From Herbiconiux sp. L3-i23 (GTDB lineage Bacteria; Actinomycetota; Actinomycetes; Actinomycetales; Microbacteriaceae): 64,000 nucleotides of DNA. The notes under the pieces were generated by a model, which saw nothing but the letters and a program-made list of their open reading frames with translations, had not been told where the DNA came from and made no database searches. The position numbers were made by a program, and so were the translations under genes. Every line of letters starts with the position of its first letter. Position 1 is the first letter of the stretch. The DNA lies in the NCBI RefSeq assembly GCF_023734115.1, contig NZ_AP025737.1, positions 2,728,001 to 2,792,000 on the forward strand. The letters run 5' to 3'. Below, in pieces: positions 27,234-36,589 of this stretch.

Positions 27234-27239
27234 ATTCTA
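27234..27239 (-). promoter_or_regulatory. Leaderless -10 element of glmS
   Basis: TAGAAT on the minus strand, 7 nt before ATG 27226. Confidence 0.7.
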
Positions 27240-27330
27240 TGGGCGACCAGGGATACGGCCCTCCCCAGTGCGAGGGACTGCTCACCCGAGGGCGCCGCCC
27301 GCCCGTGCGTGGTCGCGACGCGCGAGGGAC

Positions 27331-27336
27331 TAGCCT
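27331..27336 (+). promoter_or_regulatory. Leaderless -10 element of coaA
   Basis: TAGCCT, 7 nt before ATG 27344. It is back-to-back with the glmS promoter in a 117-nt gap. Confidence 0.65.
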
Positions 27337-27343
27337 GGGGGCG

Positions 27344-28291
27344 ATGACCGACACCGGGGCCGTGAGCACGCAACCGTCCCCGTTCCGCGAAGTCGGTCGG
27401 GACCGCTGGGCCGAACTCGCGCCGAGCACGACGCTACCGCTCACCGAGGCGGACCTCGTCCGGCTCCGCGGCCTCGGGGAGCCGCTCGACGCCGCCGAGG
27501 TGCGCGAGGTGTACACCCCGCTCAGCCGCCTGCTGAACCTCTACGCCACCGGCGCCGCCGCACTGCAGCGCAGCACCAGCGCCTTCCTCGGAGACCCGGG
27601 CACGAAGGTGCCGTTCGTCATCGGCATCGCCGGATCCGTCGCGGTCGGCAAGTCGACCGTCGCGCGTCTGCTGCGGGAGCTGCTGTCGAAGTGGGAGGGC
27701 ACGCCGCGCGTCGAGCTCGTCACGACCGACGGCTTCCTCTTCCCGAACGCCGAGCTGGAGCGTCGGGGGCTGATGGCGCGCAAGGGATTCCCGGAGTCGT
27801 ACGACCGACGGTCGCTGCTGCGGTTCGTCAGCCGGGTGAAGAGCGGCGTCGACGAGGTGCGGGCGCCGTTCTACTCGCATCTGAACTACGACATCGTCCC
27901 CGGCGCCGAGATCGTGGTGCGCCAGCCCGACGTGCTCATCGTCGAGGGCCTCACGGTGCTGCAGCCGCCCTCGTCGAGGTCGGGTCTCGCCCTGTCGGAC
28001 CTGTTCGACTTCGGCATCTACGTCGACGCGCGCACCTCGGACATCGCCCGCTGGTACGAGGAGCGCTTCCTGCGCTTGCAGCGCGGCGCGTTCACCGACC
28101 CGAAGTCCTACTTCCACCGGTACGCGTCGCTGACCGAGGACGAGGCCCGCGCCAGAGCCCGCTCGCTGTGGACGCAGATCAACGAGCCGAATCTGGTCGA
28201 GAACATCCTGCCGACGCGTTCACGGGCGACGCTGGTGCTCCGCAAGGCGAGCGATCACGCCGTCAAGGACGTGCTCCTCCGCAAACTCTGA
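27344..28291 (+). CDS. coaA: Type I pantothenate kinase
   Basis: Phosphorylates pantothenate, the first step of CoA synthesis. It has 315 residues with Walker [13 protein letters not shown] (about residue 95), [18 protein letters not shown], and the [13 protein letters not shown] region that identify the bacterial type I enzyme. The longer open frame running back to 24119 is antisense to glmS-acpS-alr; ATG 27344 is chosen because homology starts there and a -10 sits 7 nt upstream. It is monocistronic. Confidence 0.97.
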   Translation: MTDTGAVSTQPSPFREVGRDRWAELAPSTTLPLTEADLVRLRGLGEPLDAAEVREVYTPLSRLLNLYATGAAALQRSTSAFLGDPGTKVPFVIGIAGSVAVGKSTVARLLRELLSKWEGTPRVELVTTDGFLFPNAELERRGLMARKGFPESYDRRSLLRFVSRVKSGVDEVRAPFYSHLNYDIVPGAEIVVRQPDVLIVEGLTVLQPPSSRSGLALSDLFDFGIYVDARTSDIARWYEERFLRLQRGAFTDPKSYFHRYASLTEDEARARARSLWTQINEPNLVENILPTRSRATLVLRKASDHAVKDVLLRKL

Positions 28292-28446
28292 CCCCAGGGA
28301 ACTTCCTCCCCTGGCGAGCTGGGCCCACCGCGCGTTTCAGCGCGGGGGAGGTGTGTTGTTGCGAGCGCGCCTGTCTGAACACCCGCGGTCGGAGCAACAC
28401 ACCGCGCTCGCGGGGGTGACGTCGCCAGAGCCGGAGTTGGTGCCGG
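28292..28446. repeat. Palindrome-rich gap between convergent coaA and glmM
   Basis: No gene. Hairpins seen: CCAGGG/CCCTGG (28294-28314) directly after coaA; CCGCGC-N6-GCGCGG (28328-28345); GGTGTGTTG (28350-28358) with CAACACACC (28395-28403); and GCGAGCGCG (28361-28369) with CGCGCTCGC (28403-28411). The last two pairs interlock (A-B-A'-B'). Some of these probably terminate both genes. Confidence 0.55.
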
Positions 28447-29808
28447 CTAGCGGGCGAGGCGCTCGCGCACGATGTCGGCGAGCGAGTTCGCGATGCGGTC
28501 GGCGGACACCTGGTCGGCCGCCTCGACCATCACGCGCACCATCGGCTCGGTGCCGGACGGGCGCAGCAGCACCCGACCCGAGTCGCCGAGCTCGGACTCC
28601 GCGTCCTTCACGGCGCCGGCGATGACGTCGTCGTCGGCCAGCCGGTGGTGGTCGATGTCCTTCACGTTGACGAGGATCTGCGGGTAGACCGTCATCGCGG
28701 CGGCCAGCTCGCGCAGCGGACGTCCGGTGCGCGCCACCTCTGCAGCGAGGTGGAGGCCGGTCAGCAGCCCGTCGCCGGTCGTGGCGAAGTCGCTCATGAT
28801 GACGTGCCCCGACTGCTCGCCGCCGAGCGAGAGCCCGCGGGCGTTGAGCTCTTCGAGCACGTAACGGTCGCCGACGCGGGTCTGGATGGTCGAGATGCCG
28901 CGGGCTTCGAGCGCGAGCTTCAGGCCGAGATTGCTCATCACCGTGGTGACGAGGGTGTTCTGCCGGAGGACCCCGCGCTCGGCCATCGAGATCGCGAGGA
29001 TCGCCATGATCTGGTCGCCGTCGACGATGTTGCCGTCGGCGTCGACCGCGAGGCACCGGTCTGCGTCGCCGTCGTGGGCGATTCCGAGGTCGGCGCCGTT
29101 GACGCGGACCGCTTCCTGAAGGGGGCCGAGGTGCGTCGATCCGACGCCGTCGTTGATGTTAATGCCGTCGGGATCGTTGCCGATGACCGTGACACGAGCG
29201 CCCGCATCGGCGAAGAGCTCGGGCGAGATCCCGGCGGCGGCGCCGTTGGCGCAGTCGATCACCACGTGCAGCCCGTCGAGACGGTGCGGCAGGGTGGACA
29301 GGAGGTGGAGGACGTAGCGGTCCTCGGCGTCGGCGAAGCGGCGGATGCGGCCGACGTCGCTGCCGACGGGCACGAGCTTCTCGCCATCGATGGCCTGCTC
29401 GATGCGGTCTTCGACCTCGTCGGGCAGCTTGACGCCGCCACGGGCGAAGATCTTGATGCCGTTGTCCGGCGCCGCGTTGTGGGACGCCGAGATCATGACG
29501 CCGAAGTCGGCGTCGATGTCGGCGATCAGGTACGCCGCCGCGGGGGTCGGGATGACCCCCGCGTCGAGTACGTCGACCCCGGAACTGGCGAGCCCCGCCG
29601 CGACGGCGGACGTGAGGAACTCGCCGGAGATCCGGGGGTCGCGGGCGACGACCGCTGAGGGTCGCCGGCCCGCGGCCCGCCGTGCTTCGGCACTACGACC
29701 GGTGCCGAACACGACCGCCGTCGCTTGCGCGACGGACAGCGCGAGTCCGACGGAGACGTCGCGGTTCGCGAGTCCCCGGATGCCGTCGGTGCCGAAGAGG
29801 CGGGGCAC
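28447..29808 (-). CDS. glmM: Phosphoglucosamine mutase
   Basis: Converts glucosamine-6-phosphate to the 1-phosphate for UDP-GlcNAc synthesis. It has 453 residues in four domains: opening [13 protein letters not shown], the phospho-Ser loop [14 protein letters not shown] (Ser near 105), the metal-binding [13 protein letters not shown], sugar-binding GGEQSGHVI, and phosphate-binding [12 protein letters not shown]. The GTG start at 29808 is 18 nt after rpsI, so it is the third gene of rplM-rpsI-glmM, a link seen in many actinobacteria. Confidence 0.97.
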   Translation of the reverse strand: MPRLFGTDGIRGLANRDVSVGLALSVAQATAVVFGTGRSAEARRAAGRRPSAVVARDPRISGEFLTSAVAAGLASSGVDVLDAGVIPTPAAAYLIADIDADFGVMISASHNAAPDNGIKIFARGGVKLPDEVEDRIEQAIDGEKLVPVGSDVGRIRRFADAEDRYVLHLLSTLPHRLDGLHVVIDCANGAAAGISPELFADAGARVTVIGNDPDGININDGVGSTHLGPLQEAVRVNGADLGIAHDGDADRCLAVDADGNIVDGDQIMAILAISMAERGVLRQNTLVTTVMSNLGLKLALEARGISTIQTRVGDRYVLEELNARGLSLGGEQSGHVIMSDFATTGDGLLTGLHLAAEVARTGRPLRELAAAMTVYPQILVNVKDIDHHRLADDDVIAGAVKDAESELGDSGRVLLRPSGTEPMVRVMVEAADQVSADRIANSLADIVRERLAR

Positions 29809-29826
29809 AGCTGCCGATCCCTCGGA

Positions 29827-30312
29827 TCAGCGCTTCGAGAACTGAGGAGCCTTGCGGGCCTTCTTGAGACCGGCCTTCTTGCGCTCCTTGACTCGGGCGT
29901 CGCGGCTCAGGAAGCCGGCCTTCTTCAGCTCGGGGCGGTTGTTCTCGGCGTCGACCTCGTTGAGGGCGCGCGCGATGCCGAGACGCAGGGCGCCGGCCTG
30001 ACCGGAGGGGCCACCGCCGGTGATGCGGGCGATGACGTCGTAGCTGCCGAGCAGGTCGAGCACCTTGAACGGGTCGTTGATCAGCTGCTGGTGCAGCTTG
30101 TTCGGGAAGTACTCCGCGAACTCACGGCCGTTGACGGTGATGGTGCCCGAGCCGGGGACGATGCGCACGCGGGCGATGGCCTGCTTGCGGCGACCCACGG
30201 CGGCGCCCGGGACGTTCAGCACGGCACGCGGGGTGCTGGGTGCCGACGACGCGGGGGTCTCGGTGGAGAAGCTCTCGGGAGCGGTGTCGATGGAGTCTGC
30301 GATTCTCGCCAT
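29827..30312 (-). CDS. rpsI: 30S ribosomal protein uS9
   Basis: A 161-residue small-subunit protein whose basic tail ([17 protein letters not shown]) reaches the P site. The core begins at [13 protein letters not shown] (about residue 39). The first 38 residues are a Ser/Thr/Pro-rich, slightly acidic extension absent from many bacteria. It starts 27 nt after rplM, as usual, and is followed by glmM. Confidence 0.97.
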   Translation of the reverse strand: MARIADSIDTAPESFSTETPASSAPSTPRAVLNVPGAAVGRRKQAIARVRIVPGSGTITVNGREFAEYFPNKLHQQLINDPFKVLDLLGSYDVIARITGGGPSGQAGALRLGIARALNEVDAENNRPELKKAGFLSRDARVKERKKAGLKKARKAPQFSKR

Positions 30313-30339
30313 GATGAAGTCCTAGTATCCGGTCGGCGC

Positions 30340-30786
30340 TTACTGGGCGACCTGGTTGAGGGTGTACGTCGTGGGCTGCTGTGCAGCGTGGGGGTGCTCG
30401 GCGCCGGCGTAGACCTTCAGCTTCTTCAGCTGGGCGCGACCGAGCGAGTTCTTCGGCAGCATGCCGCGGACGGCCTTCTCGACGGCGCGCGTCGGGTGCT
30501 TCTCGAGCAGCTCGGTGTAGCTGGTGGCGGTGAGTCCGCCCGGGTAGCCCGAGTGACGGTAGGCCTTCTTCTGCTCGTGCTTCGAGCCGGTGAGCGCGAC
30601 CTTCTCGGCGTTGACGATGATGACGAAGTCACCGGTGTCGACGTGGTTCGCGAAGATCGGCTTGTGCTTGCCGCGCAGGAGGGCGGCGGTGTGGCTGGCG
30701 AGGCGGCCCAGCACGATGTCGGTGGCGTCGATGACGACCCAGTTGCGCTGGATGTCACCTTCTCTGGGCGTGAATGTACGCGTCAC
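30340..30786 (-). CDS. rplM: 50S ribosomal protein uL13
   Basis: A 148-residue large-subunit protein. Diagnostic segments are [37 protein letters not shown] and [20 protein letters not shown]. It is the first gene of rplM-rpsI-glmM and is transcribed from a well-formed promoter about 115-140 nt upstream. Confidence 0.98.
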   Translation of the reverse strand: MTRTFTPREGDIQRNWVVIDATDIVLGRLASHTAALLRGKHKPIFANHVDTGDFVIIVNAEKVALTGSKHEQKKAYRHSGYPGGLTATSYTELLEKHPTRAVEKAVRGMLPKNSLGRAQLKKLKVYAGAEHPHAAQQPTTYTLNQVAQ

Positions 30787-30900
30787 AGGAATGTCCTTCG
30801 ATCGAGGTGTTCGTGAATCCCGCTCCGATGGGAGTTCGTCGATACGAACGCCGCGGTGGAGGGCTCGGTCGCGCGCGGAGGTACCGTGCGCAACCTGAAC

Positions 30901-30929
30901 AGATTAGTGCAGACTCCGATGCGGGTCAA
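30901..30929 (-). promoter_or_regulatory. Promoter of rplM-rpsI-glmM
   Basis: TTGACC (30924-30929), a 17-nt spacer, and TAATCT (30901-30906) on the minus strand: the best vegetative promoter in the window. Start would fall near 30894, giving a leader of about 108 nt. Confidence 0.8.
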
Positions 30930-30962
30930 TCGAGCACCCGCACCGCGCTCCCGCCGATCCGA

Positions 30963-31832
30963 TCAGTCGTCGAGGGATCGGCGGGCGCGGGTCTGCTCGG
31001 CCCGCGCTTCGAGCTGGTCGTCGGGCGGATACCCGACCTCCATGAGGGTGAGGCCCTTGGCGGCCTGCACGACGAACTCGCTGCTGCGTCCGTCGGCACC
31101 GAGCAGCGCGGCGAGCCGATCGCTCGGGAGCCGCCCCTCCCCCACCGCGATGGCGGCGCCGATCAGTGAGCGCACCATCGAGTGGCAGAACGCGTCGGCT
31201 TGAAGGTCGGCGACGAGCACGCCGTCGCCGTCGCGGCTCCAGTCGAAGCGCTGCAGGGTGCGGATCGTGGTGGCCTCCTCGCGAGGCCGGCAGTAGGCGG
31301 CGAAGTCGCCGAGCCCGAGGAGCCCCTGCGAGGCGAGCGCCATCCGCTCGTCGTCGAGCTCGGCGGGATACCAGAGGGTCCGGTGCCTCTGCAGCGGGTC
31401 CCGACGGGCGCGGGCGTCGGCGATGCGGTACTGGTAGCGACGCCACACCGCGCCGAACCGGGCGTCGAATCCGACCGGCGCCTCGGCGCCCGCCAGGATG
31501 ACGACGTCCGAGTCGGAGCCGAGGACGCCGGTGAGCCGGCGGGTGAGCGCCGCGGCACGGCCTGCCGCCGGTGACGGTGTCCTCGCCCGGTCGAGGATCG
31601 CGAGGTGCTCGTCGCCGAGATCGAGGTGGGCGACCTGGCCGAGCGCGTGCACGCCGGCGTCGGTGCGCCCGGCGACGGTCAAGGCCGGCACGGTCGTCGT
31701 GCGCCGGAAGAGCGTCGCGAGCGCCTCGTCGAGCACGCCCTGAACGGTCCGCAGGCCCGGCTGCTTGCCCCACCCCCGGAAACCGGTCCCGTCGTAGGCG
31801 ATGTCGAGCCGGAAGCGGACGGGGGAACTCAC
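30963..31832 (-). CDS. truA: tRNA pseudouridine(38-40) synthase
   Basis: Isomerises uridines 38-40 in the tRNA anticodon arm. It has 289 residues with the catalytic Asp in VAGRTDAGVHALGQ (about residue 58), RRYQYRIAD, and FCHSMVRSLIGAAIAVGEG. The GTG start at 31832 is supported by TAGACT 6 nt upstream. In many bacteria truA follows rplQ; here rplQ is 4.8 kb away with repair and acyltransferase genes in between. Confidence 0.95.
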   Translation of the reverse strand: MSSPVRFRLDIAYDGTGFRGWGKQPGLRTVQGVLDEALATLFRRTTTVPALTVAGRTDAGVHALGQVAHLDLGDEHLAILDRARTPSPAAGRAAALTRRLTGVLGSDSDVVILAGAEAPVGFDARFGAVWRRYQYRIADARARRDPLQRHRTLWYPAELDDERMALASQGLLGLGDFAAYCRPREEATTIRTLQRFDWSRDGDGVLVADLQADAFCHSMVRSLIGAAIAVGEGRLPSDRLAALLGADGRSSEFVVQAAKGLTLMEVGYPPDDQLEARAEQTRARRSLDD

Positions 31833-31838
31833 CGGACG

Positions 31839-31844
31839 AGTCTA
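31839..31844 (-). promoter_or_regulatory. Leaderless -10 element of truA
   Basis: TAGACT on the minus strand, 6 nt before GTG 31832. Confidence 0.65.
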
Positions 31845-31904
31845 GGAGCGACGGGTCCGCTCGGACCCCTGCCCCTTCCCGGTCGGAGCAAGCAAGATGG
31901 TGCC

Positions 31905-32945
31905 ATGGAGATCCCCGAGCCGATGCTGGCCAAAGCGGTTCCGACCGTCCCCGACACCGCGCGGGGCGGAGGCGCGCTCGGCTACGAGCCGAAGTGGGAC
32001 GGATTCCGCGCGATCGTCCGCGTGGACGACGCGGGGATCGAGATCGGCAGCCGCGGGGCGAAGACGCTCACCCGGTACTTCCCGGAGCTCGTCGACACGA
32101 TCCGCGCACAGGTGCCGGCGGGCACCATGCTCGACGGCGAGGTCGTCGTGCGACGGCCCCGCGGGGCAGGTGAGCGTCTCGACTGGGAGGCCCTCTCGCA
32201 GCGCATCCACCCGGCCGAGAGCCGCATCCGCAAGCTCGCCGCCGAGACTCCCGCATCCTTCATCGCCTTCGACCTGCTGGCCGAGGGCGGTGTCTCCCTC
32301 CTCGACACCCCGTTCTCCGAGCGGCGCAGCGCCCTCGAGCGGGTGGCCGCATCGTTCGACGCCCCTCTGCACGTCACGAGGCTGACCACCGACGTGGACC
32401 TCGCCCGCACCTGGCTCGTCGAGTTCGAGGGCGCAGGGCTCGACGGCGTCGTCGCGAAACCCCTCGACGGCGTCTACCAGCCGGGGAAACGGACGATGCT
32501 GAAGATCAAGCATTCGCGCACGGCGGACTGCGTCGTCACCGGGTACCGCACTCACAAGAGCGGCAGCGGTGTCGGCTCGCTGCTGCTCGGTCTGTACGGC
32601 GACGACGGCGAGCTGCACGGGGTCGGCGGCATCTCCGCATTCACCGACGCCCGCAGGCAGAGCCTCGTCGACGAGCTCGCCCCGCTCGTCGCCCGAGACG
32701 ACTCGGGCGAGGCGGTGCGCGGCGAGGGGGAACGCAACCGGTTCTCGTCGTCGAAGGACACCTCGTTCACCGTGCTCGAACCCCGCCTGGTCGTCGAGGT
32801 GAAGTACGACCAGATGGAGGGCGACCGTTTCCGGCACACCGTGCAGTTCCTGCGCTGGCGGCCCGACCGCGACGCCTCGTCGTGCACCTACGACCAACTC
32901 GAGGTGCCGAACGACTACGACCTCGGCAAGGTGCTGGCGCGATGA
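31905..32945 (+). CDS. ATP-dependent DNA ligase (LigC type)
   Basis: A 346-residue ATP-dependent DNA ligase, size and layout like mycobacterial LigC. The adenylated Lys is in EPKWDGFRA (Lys30), followed by motif III-like FIAFDLLAEGG, motif IV LDGVVAKPLDG, motif V TMLKIKHSRTADCVVTGYR, and an OB-fold ending in VEVKYDQMEGDRFRHTVQF. It would act in backup or break repair, sealing nicks with ATP. It overlaps the downstream TPR gene as ATGA. A LigD-type polymerase lies convergent 0.5 kb away, but I see no Ku gene. Confidence 0.9.
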   Translation: MEIPEPMLAKAVPTVPDTARGGGALGYEPKWDGFRAIVRVDDAGIEIGSRGAKTLTRYFPELVDTIRAQVPAGTMLDGEVVVRRPRGAGERLDWEALSQRIHPAESRIRKLAAETPASFIAFDLLAEGGVSLLDTPFSERRSALERVAASFDAPLHVTRLTTDVDLARTWLVEFEGAGLDGVVAKPLDGVYQPGKRTMLKIKHSRTADCVVTGYRTHKSGSGVGSLLLGLYGDDGELHGVGGISAFTDARRQSLVDELAPLVARDDSGEAVRGEGERNRFSSSKDTSFTVLEPRLVVEVKYDQMEGDRFRHTVQFLRWRPDRDASSCTYDQLEVPNDYDLGKVLAR

Positions 32946-33442
32946 CCGAGGAGTCTCAGGCCGAATGGCGGCGACGGGTCGACCGTCTCTGGTCGTCGTT
33001 CGATCCCGACGAGGCGGGTCCCTTCGTCGCAGCCATGACCGCTCTCGCCGAGGAGCGCCCGGACGACCCGGTGGCGCTGTTCGAGCTCGGCGGCGCCCAC
33101 GATTCGACCGGCTCGACGCCCCGCGCCGTCGAGCTCTACCGCCGAGCCCTCGCGCTCGGCCTGTCCGGTCCCGAGCGGCGGCAGGCCGTCATCCAGCTCG
33201 CGAGCTCGTTGCGCGCGATCGGGCAGCCGGACGAGGCGGTCGCTCTGCTCGAGCCCGAACTCGCGGCCGAGCACGACGAGTTCGACGATGCGGTCCGCGC
33301 GTTCCTGGCGCTGGCACTGCACGACGTCGGCCGCGCCGGCGAGGGGCTGGCGTTGACCATCGACGCGCTCGTGCCGCACCTGCCGCGATACGGTCGCTCG
33401 CTCTCGTTCTACGCCCGCGACCTCCGCACCCCCTCGGTGTAG
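32942..33442 (+). CDS. Tetratricopeptide-repeat protein
   Basis: A 166-residue helical protein with about three TPR-like units, e.g. DPVALFELGGAHDSTGSTPR then AVELYRRALALGLSGPER, and LASSLRAIGQPDEAVALLEP. No signal peptide or membrane segment, so cytoplasmic. The start overlaps the ligase stop by 4 nt, so the two are translated together; this hints at a shared process, but there is no direct evidence for a repair role. It converges with the next gene at a distance of only 4 nt. Confidence 0.8.
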   Translation: MTEESQAEWRRRVDRLWSSFDPDEAGPFVAAMTALAEERPDDPVALFELGGAHDSTGSTPRAVELYRRALALGLSGPERRQAVIQLASSLRAIGQPDEAVALLEPELAAEHDEFDDAVRAFLALALHDVGRAGEGLALTIDALVPHLPRYGRSLSFYARDLRTPSV

Positions 33443-33446
33443 CGCG

Positions 33447-34472
33447 TCAGTCGGCGGCGGGCTTGCGGGCCTTCGACGGCTGCACGCGAGGCGGCTCCCC
33501 CGGCATCTTCGGATAGTCGGGCGGGTACGGCATCTCGCCCTGACCGTTCGCGACGTCCCGCTCCCACCACTCGAGCAGCACGTCGAGCACACCGGGGCTC
33601 ACCTCGTCGCCCCAGGCGTCGCCGCGTTCCGCGAGCAGCCCCGGCACGGAGCGCACCGTGAAGTCGAGCGGGCTGAGGTCGTCGAGGTCCTCCCAGCGGA
33701 ACGGCATCGAGACCGTCGCGGCCGCCGTGGCGCGGGGGCTGTACGCGCCGGCGATGGTGCGGTCGCGGGCCGCCTGATTGAAGTCGACGAAGACCTTCTC
33801 GCCGCGCTCCTCCTTCCACCAGGCCGTCGTGACCTCGTCGGGCATCCGCCGTTCGAGCTCGCGGGCGGCCGCGATGACGGCGTGCCGGACGTCGATGAAG
33901 TCCCATCGGGGCTCGATCGGCGCGAACACGTGGATGCCGCGGTTGCCCGACGTCTTCGCCATCGCGGTGAGCCCCGCCTCCGACAGCACGTCGCGGAGGA
34001 CGTGGGCGGCGCGGACGGCGTCCTCGAACCCTCTGCCCGGCTGCGGGTCGAGGTCGAGACGCATCTGGTCGGGGTGGTCGATGTCTCCGGCGCGCGAGGG
34101 CCACGGGTGGAACACGACGGTGTTCATCTGCGCCATCCAGACGAGGGCGGCGGGCTCGTCGATGACGAGCTGGGGGTGGGCGCGTGCGCTCGGGTAGGTG
34201 ACCATCACCTCGCGGATGAACTCGGGCTTGCCTCGAGGCGGGTTCTTCGAGAAGAACATCTCGCCGTCGATGTCGGCGGGGTAGCGCTGAAGGGCGACGG
34301 GACGGTCGCCGTTGGCGCGCACGAACGGCTCTCCGACGGCGACGAGGTACTCGACGAGCTCGAGCTTGGTGACGCCGGGCTCTGGCCACACCACCCGTGA
34401 CGGGCTGGACACCCGCATCTCGCGGGGGCCGTCGGGCCCGTCGACCTCGAGGGTGATCGCTTCGCTCGCCAC
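33447..34472 (-). CDS. LigD-type primase-polymerase (stand-alone NHEJ polymerase domain)
   Basis: A 341-residue archaeo-eukaryotic primase-fold polymerase, equivalent to the polymerase domain of LigD but not fused to ligase or nuclease. Visible motifs are RVVWPEPGVTKLELVEYL at the N-terminus, the template/Mn-binding QMRLDLDPQPG with its DxD pair, TSGNRGIHVFAPI (SxH-type motif), and KVFVDFNQAARDRTIAGAYS (third Asp). The GTG start 34472 has AGGAGG upstream. It probably fills gaps in break repair with the ligase at 31905. The C-tail is Lys/Pro-rich. Confidence 0.9.
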   Translation of the reverse strand: MASEAITLEVDGPDGPREMRVSSPSRVVWPEPGVTKLELVEYLVAVGEPFVRANGDRPVALQRYPADIDGEMFFSKNPPRGKPEFIREVMVTYPSARAHPQLVIDEPAALVWMAQMNTVVFHPWPSRAGDIDHPDQMRLDLDPQPGRGFEDAVRAAHVLRDVLSEAGLTAMAKTSGNRGIHVFAPIEPRWDFIDVRHAVIAAARELERRMPDEVTTAWWKEERGEKVFVDFNQAARDRTIAGAYSPRATAAATVSMPFRWEDLDDLSPLDFTVRSVPGLLAERGDAWGDEVSPGVLDVLLEWWERDVANGQGEMPYPPDYPKMPGEPPRVQPSKARKPAAD

Positions 34473-34628
34473 GTCCGGCCTCCTCGTCGGCCCCTGCGGG
34501 GCGCCTGTTCCTCACGCTAGCGGCGACGCTCGACACGCGCACCGGCTCCGGGCGCGCGCGGAGCGCCGGGCGGACAATCACATCTACACCCCTCCCCCGA
34601 GACTTCCCCGAAGAAGAGCCCTCAGACG

Positions 34629-36488
34629 ATGCCGATGACAAGCGGCGCACCCCGCGATCGGTCGGCGCACCTGCCCGGCCTCGATGGTCTGCGCGCGCTC
34701 GCGGTCGGCGCCGTCGTGCTCTTCCACGTGGCGCCCGCTGCGCTGCCGGGCGGATACCTCGGCGTCGACGTGTTCTTCGTCATCAGCGGGTTCCTCATCA
34801 CGACCCTGCTGATGCGCGAACGCGACGGCGACGGGATCCGCCTCGGCCGGTTCCTCCTGCGTCGGGCACGCCGTCTGCTGCCCGCCCTCGCCGTCGTGGT
34901 GATCGGCTGCGCCGCCCTGGCCGCGGTCATCGGCGGGGACGTCCTCGTCGGCATCGGCGCGGAACTTCTCGGGGCGCTGACGTTCTCGAGCAACTGGGTG
35001 GCGGTGGCGCAGGGCGACGACTACTTCGCCGCGGCAGCCCCCCAGCTGTTGCGCAACCTGTGGTCGCTCGGCGTCGAGGAGCAGTACTACCTGCTGTGGC
35101 CGATCCTGCTCGCCGTCGTCTGCCTTCTCCGGCCACCGGCGCGTCGCGGGACCGTCGTGCTCGCCGCGGCGGCACTGTCGGCTCTCGCGATGGCGCTCCT
35201 CGCCCTGCTGTCCGGCCCGGCCCGGGCCTACTACGGCACCGACACCCATGTGTTCGGCCTGCTCGCCGGGTCGGCTCTCGCGCTCGGGGTGCTGCCCGCC
35301 GGCGGCATCGGTGTGGGCACCGCCGTGGAGCGGCTGCGCGGAGCGGCCGGTCACTGGATCGGCGGCGCAGCTCTGGTGGGACTCGTCGCCGCGGCGTTCC
35401 TGCTCGACGAGCACTCCCTCACCCCCTACCTGGGCGGCCTCGCCATCGTGGCGGCGCTCGCGACGACCGTCGTCTGGGCGGCGACCGCCCCCGGCTCGTG
35501 GCTCGGCCGTGTGCTCGACATGCGCCCGCTGCGCTATCTGGGCGAGCGCTCCTACGGCATCTACCTCTGGCACTGGCCGCTGCTCGTGCTCGTCGGCGCG
35601 ATCGTCCCCACGTGGCGTCAGGACCCCGCCGCGTCATGGCTCGTGCCCCTGCTCGTCGTCGGTCTGACCCTGCTCCTCGCCGCGCTCTCGTACCGGTTCC
35701 TCGAGCAGCCGGTGCGTCGCCTCGGCTTCGGCGGTGCGGCCCGCGCTCTGCTGCCGCGGCGCGTCCCGCTCGCCGTCGTCGCCGCTCTCGCGCTGGTCGC
35801 CGTCTCGCTGTCGGTCGTGGGAGTGGTCCGCGCTCCGGCGAGCACCGAGGCGGAGGGCCTGATCGCCGCAGGCAGCGCGGCGATCGAGGAGACGACGCCG
35901 GAGCACCCCGTCGCTCCGGTGGAGGACGACGGCCCCACCGCCGCCGACGCGATGGGGAACGGCGACGGCGCGACGGAAGGCGCGCCGACGGACAGCGCCG
36001 ATGAGGCGGCGGCGCCGCTTTCGGGGGATCGGATCACCGCCATCGGCGACTCGGTGATGCTCGCCGCCGCTCCCGCCCTGCAGGCGGAGCTGCCCGACAT
36101 CAGCATCGACGCCGCCGTGTCGCGTCAGCTGGCCGAGGCGCCGGCGCTCCTCGCGAGAGCGGAGGCGGCCGGGACCCTGCGGCCCGTTGTCGTCATCGGA
36201 CTCGCGACCAACGGCCCCACGGGGTGGCGCTACCTGGAGCAGGTGCGGGACTCCGCAGCCGGCCGCAAGCTCGTGTTCGTCAACGCGTACGGTCCGATGG
36301 AGTGGACGGGCTCGGTCAATCAGACCCTCGCCGACTTCGTGGCGCAGACGCCTGGCGCCGTGGTGGCCGACTGGAACTCCGCGGCGGCCGCGCACCCCGA
36401 GCTCCTCGCCTCCGACCAGACACATCCCGGGGCGGACGCGGCGGTGCTGTACGCCGACTGCGTGACGGCCGCGATCCGCCGCCTCTAG
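34629..36488 (+). CDS. OafA/YrhL-type acyltransferase with SGNH domain
   Basis: A 619-residue membrane protein that likely O-acetylates a cell-surface glycan. Residues 1-390 form an acyltransferase-3 domain with about ten transmembrane segments and the motifs LDGLRALAVGAVVLFHV (catalytic-type His), GVDVFFVISGFLIT and SLGVEEQYYLLWP. A linker rich in Ala/Glu/Asp follows. The C-terminal SGNH hydrolase-like domain begins near 470 (TAIGDSVMLAAAPAL), has IGLATNGPTG, and ends with the Asp-x-x-His pair in SDQTHPGADA. It stands alone between a repair gene and the alpha operon. The start could be ATG 34629 or 34635. Confidence 0.88.
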   Translation: MPMTSGAPRDRSAHLPGLDGLRALAVGAVVLFHVAPAALPGGYLGVDVFFVISGFLITTLLMRERDGDGIRLGRFLLRRARRLLPALAVVVIGCAALAAVIGGDVLVGIGAELLGALTFSSNWVAVAQGDDYFAAAAPQLLRNLWSLGVEEQYYLLWPILLAVVCLLRPPARRGTVVLAAAALSALAMALLALLSGPARAYYGTDTHVFGLLAGSALALGVLPAGGIGVGTAVERLRGAAGHWIGGAALVGLVAAAFLLDEHSLTPYLGGLAIVAALATTVVWAATAPGSWLGRVLDMRPLRYLGERSYGIYLWHWPLLVLVGAIVPTWRQDPAASWLVPLLVVGLTLLLAALSYRFLEQPVRRLGFGGAARALLPRRVPLAVVAALALVAVSLSVVGVVRAPASTEAEGLIAAGSAAIEETTPEHPVAPVEDDGPTAADAMGNGDGATEGAPTDSADEAAAPLSGDRITAIGDSVMLAAAPALQAELPDISIDAAVSRQLAEAPALLARAEAAGTLRPVVVIGLATNGPTGWRYLEQVRDSAAGRKLVFVNAYGPMEWTGSVNQTLADFVAQTPGAVVADWNSAAAAHPELLASDQTHPGADAAVLYADCVTAAIRRL

Positions 36489-36536
36489 CAGCTCGAGGCA
36501 GCACAGCGCAGCCCGGGGCAGCACGAGCAGGAACGA

Positions 36537-36573
36537 GAACAGCCCGCGGAGCCATCGGCTCCACGGGCTGTTC
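36537..36573. terminator. Bidirectional terminator between the acyltransferase and rplQ
   Basis: A 10-bp perfect outer stem (GAACAGCCCG / CGGGCTGTTC), one mismatch, and a 6-bp inner stem (GGAGCC / GGCTCC) around loop ATC. It lies between convergent genes. Confidence 0.88.
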
Positions 36574-36589
36574 TTCGTTACGGGTGCGA

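Noticed and set aside
24119-27343. A 1,390-codon open frame on the plus strand running into coaA
   Set aside because: The part before 27344 is antisense to glmS, acpS and alr and has the Arg/Ala/Asp-rich composition of a GC-rich shadow. Only the coaA portion is real.
27227-27343. A glmS ribozyme upstream of glmS
   Set aside because: The -10 element is 7 nt from the start codon, so the mRNA would have no leader.
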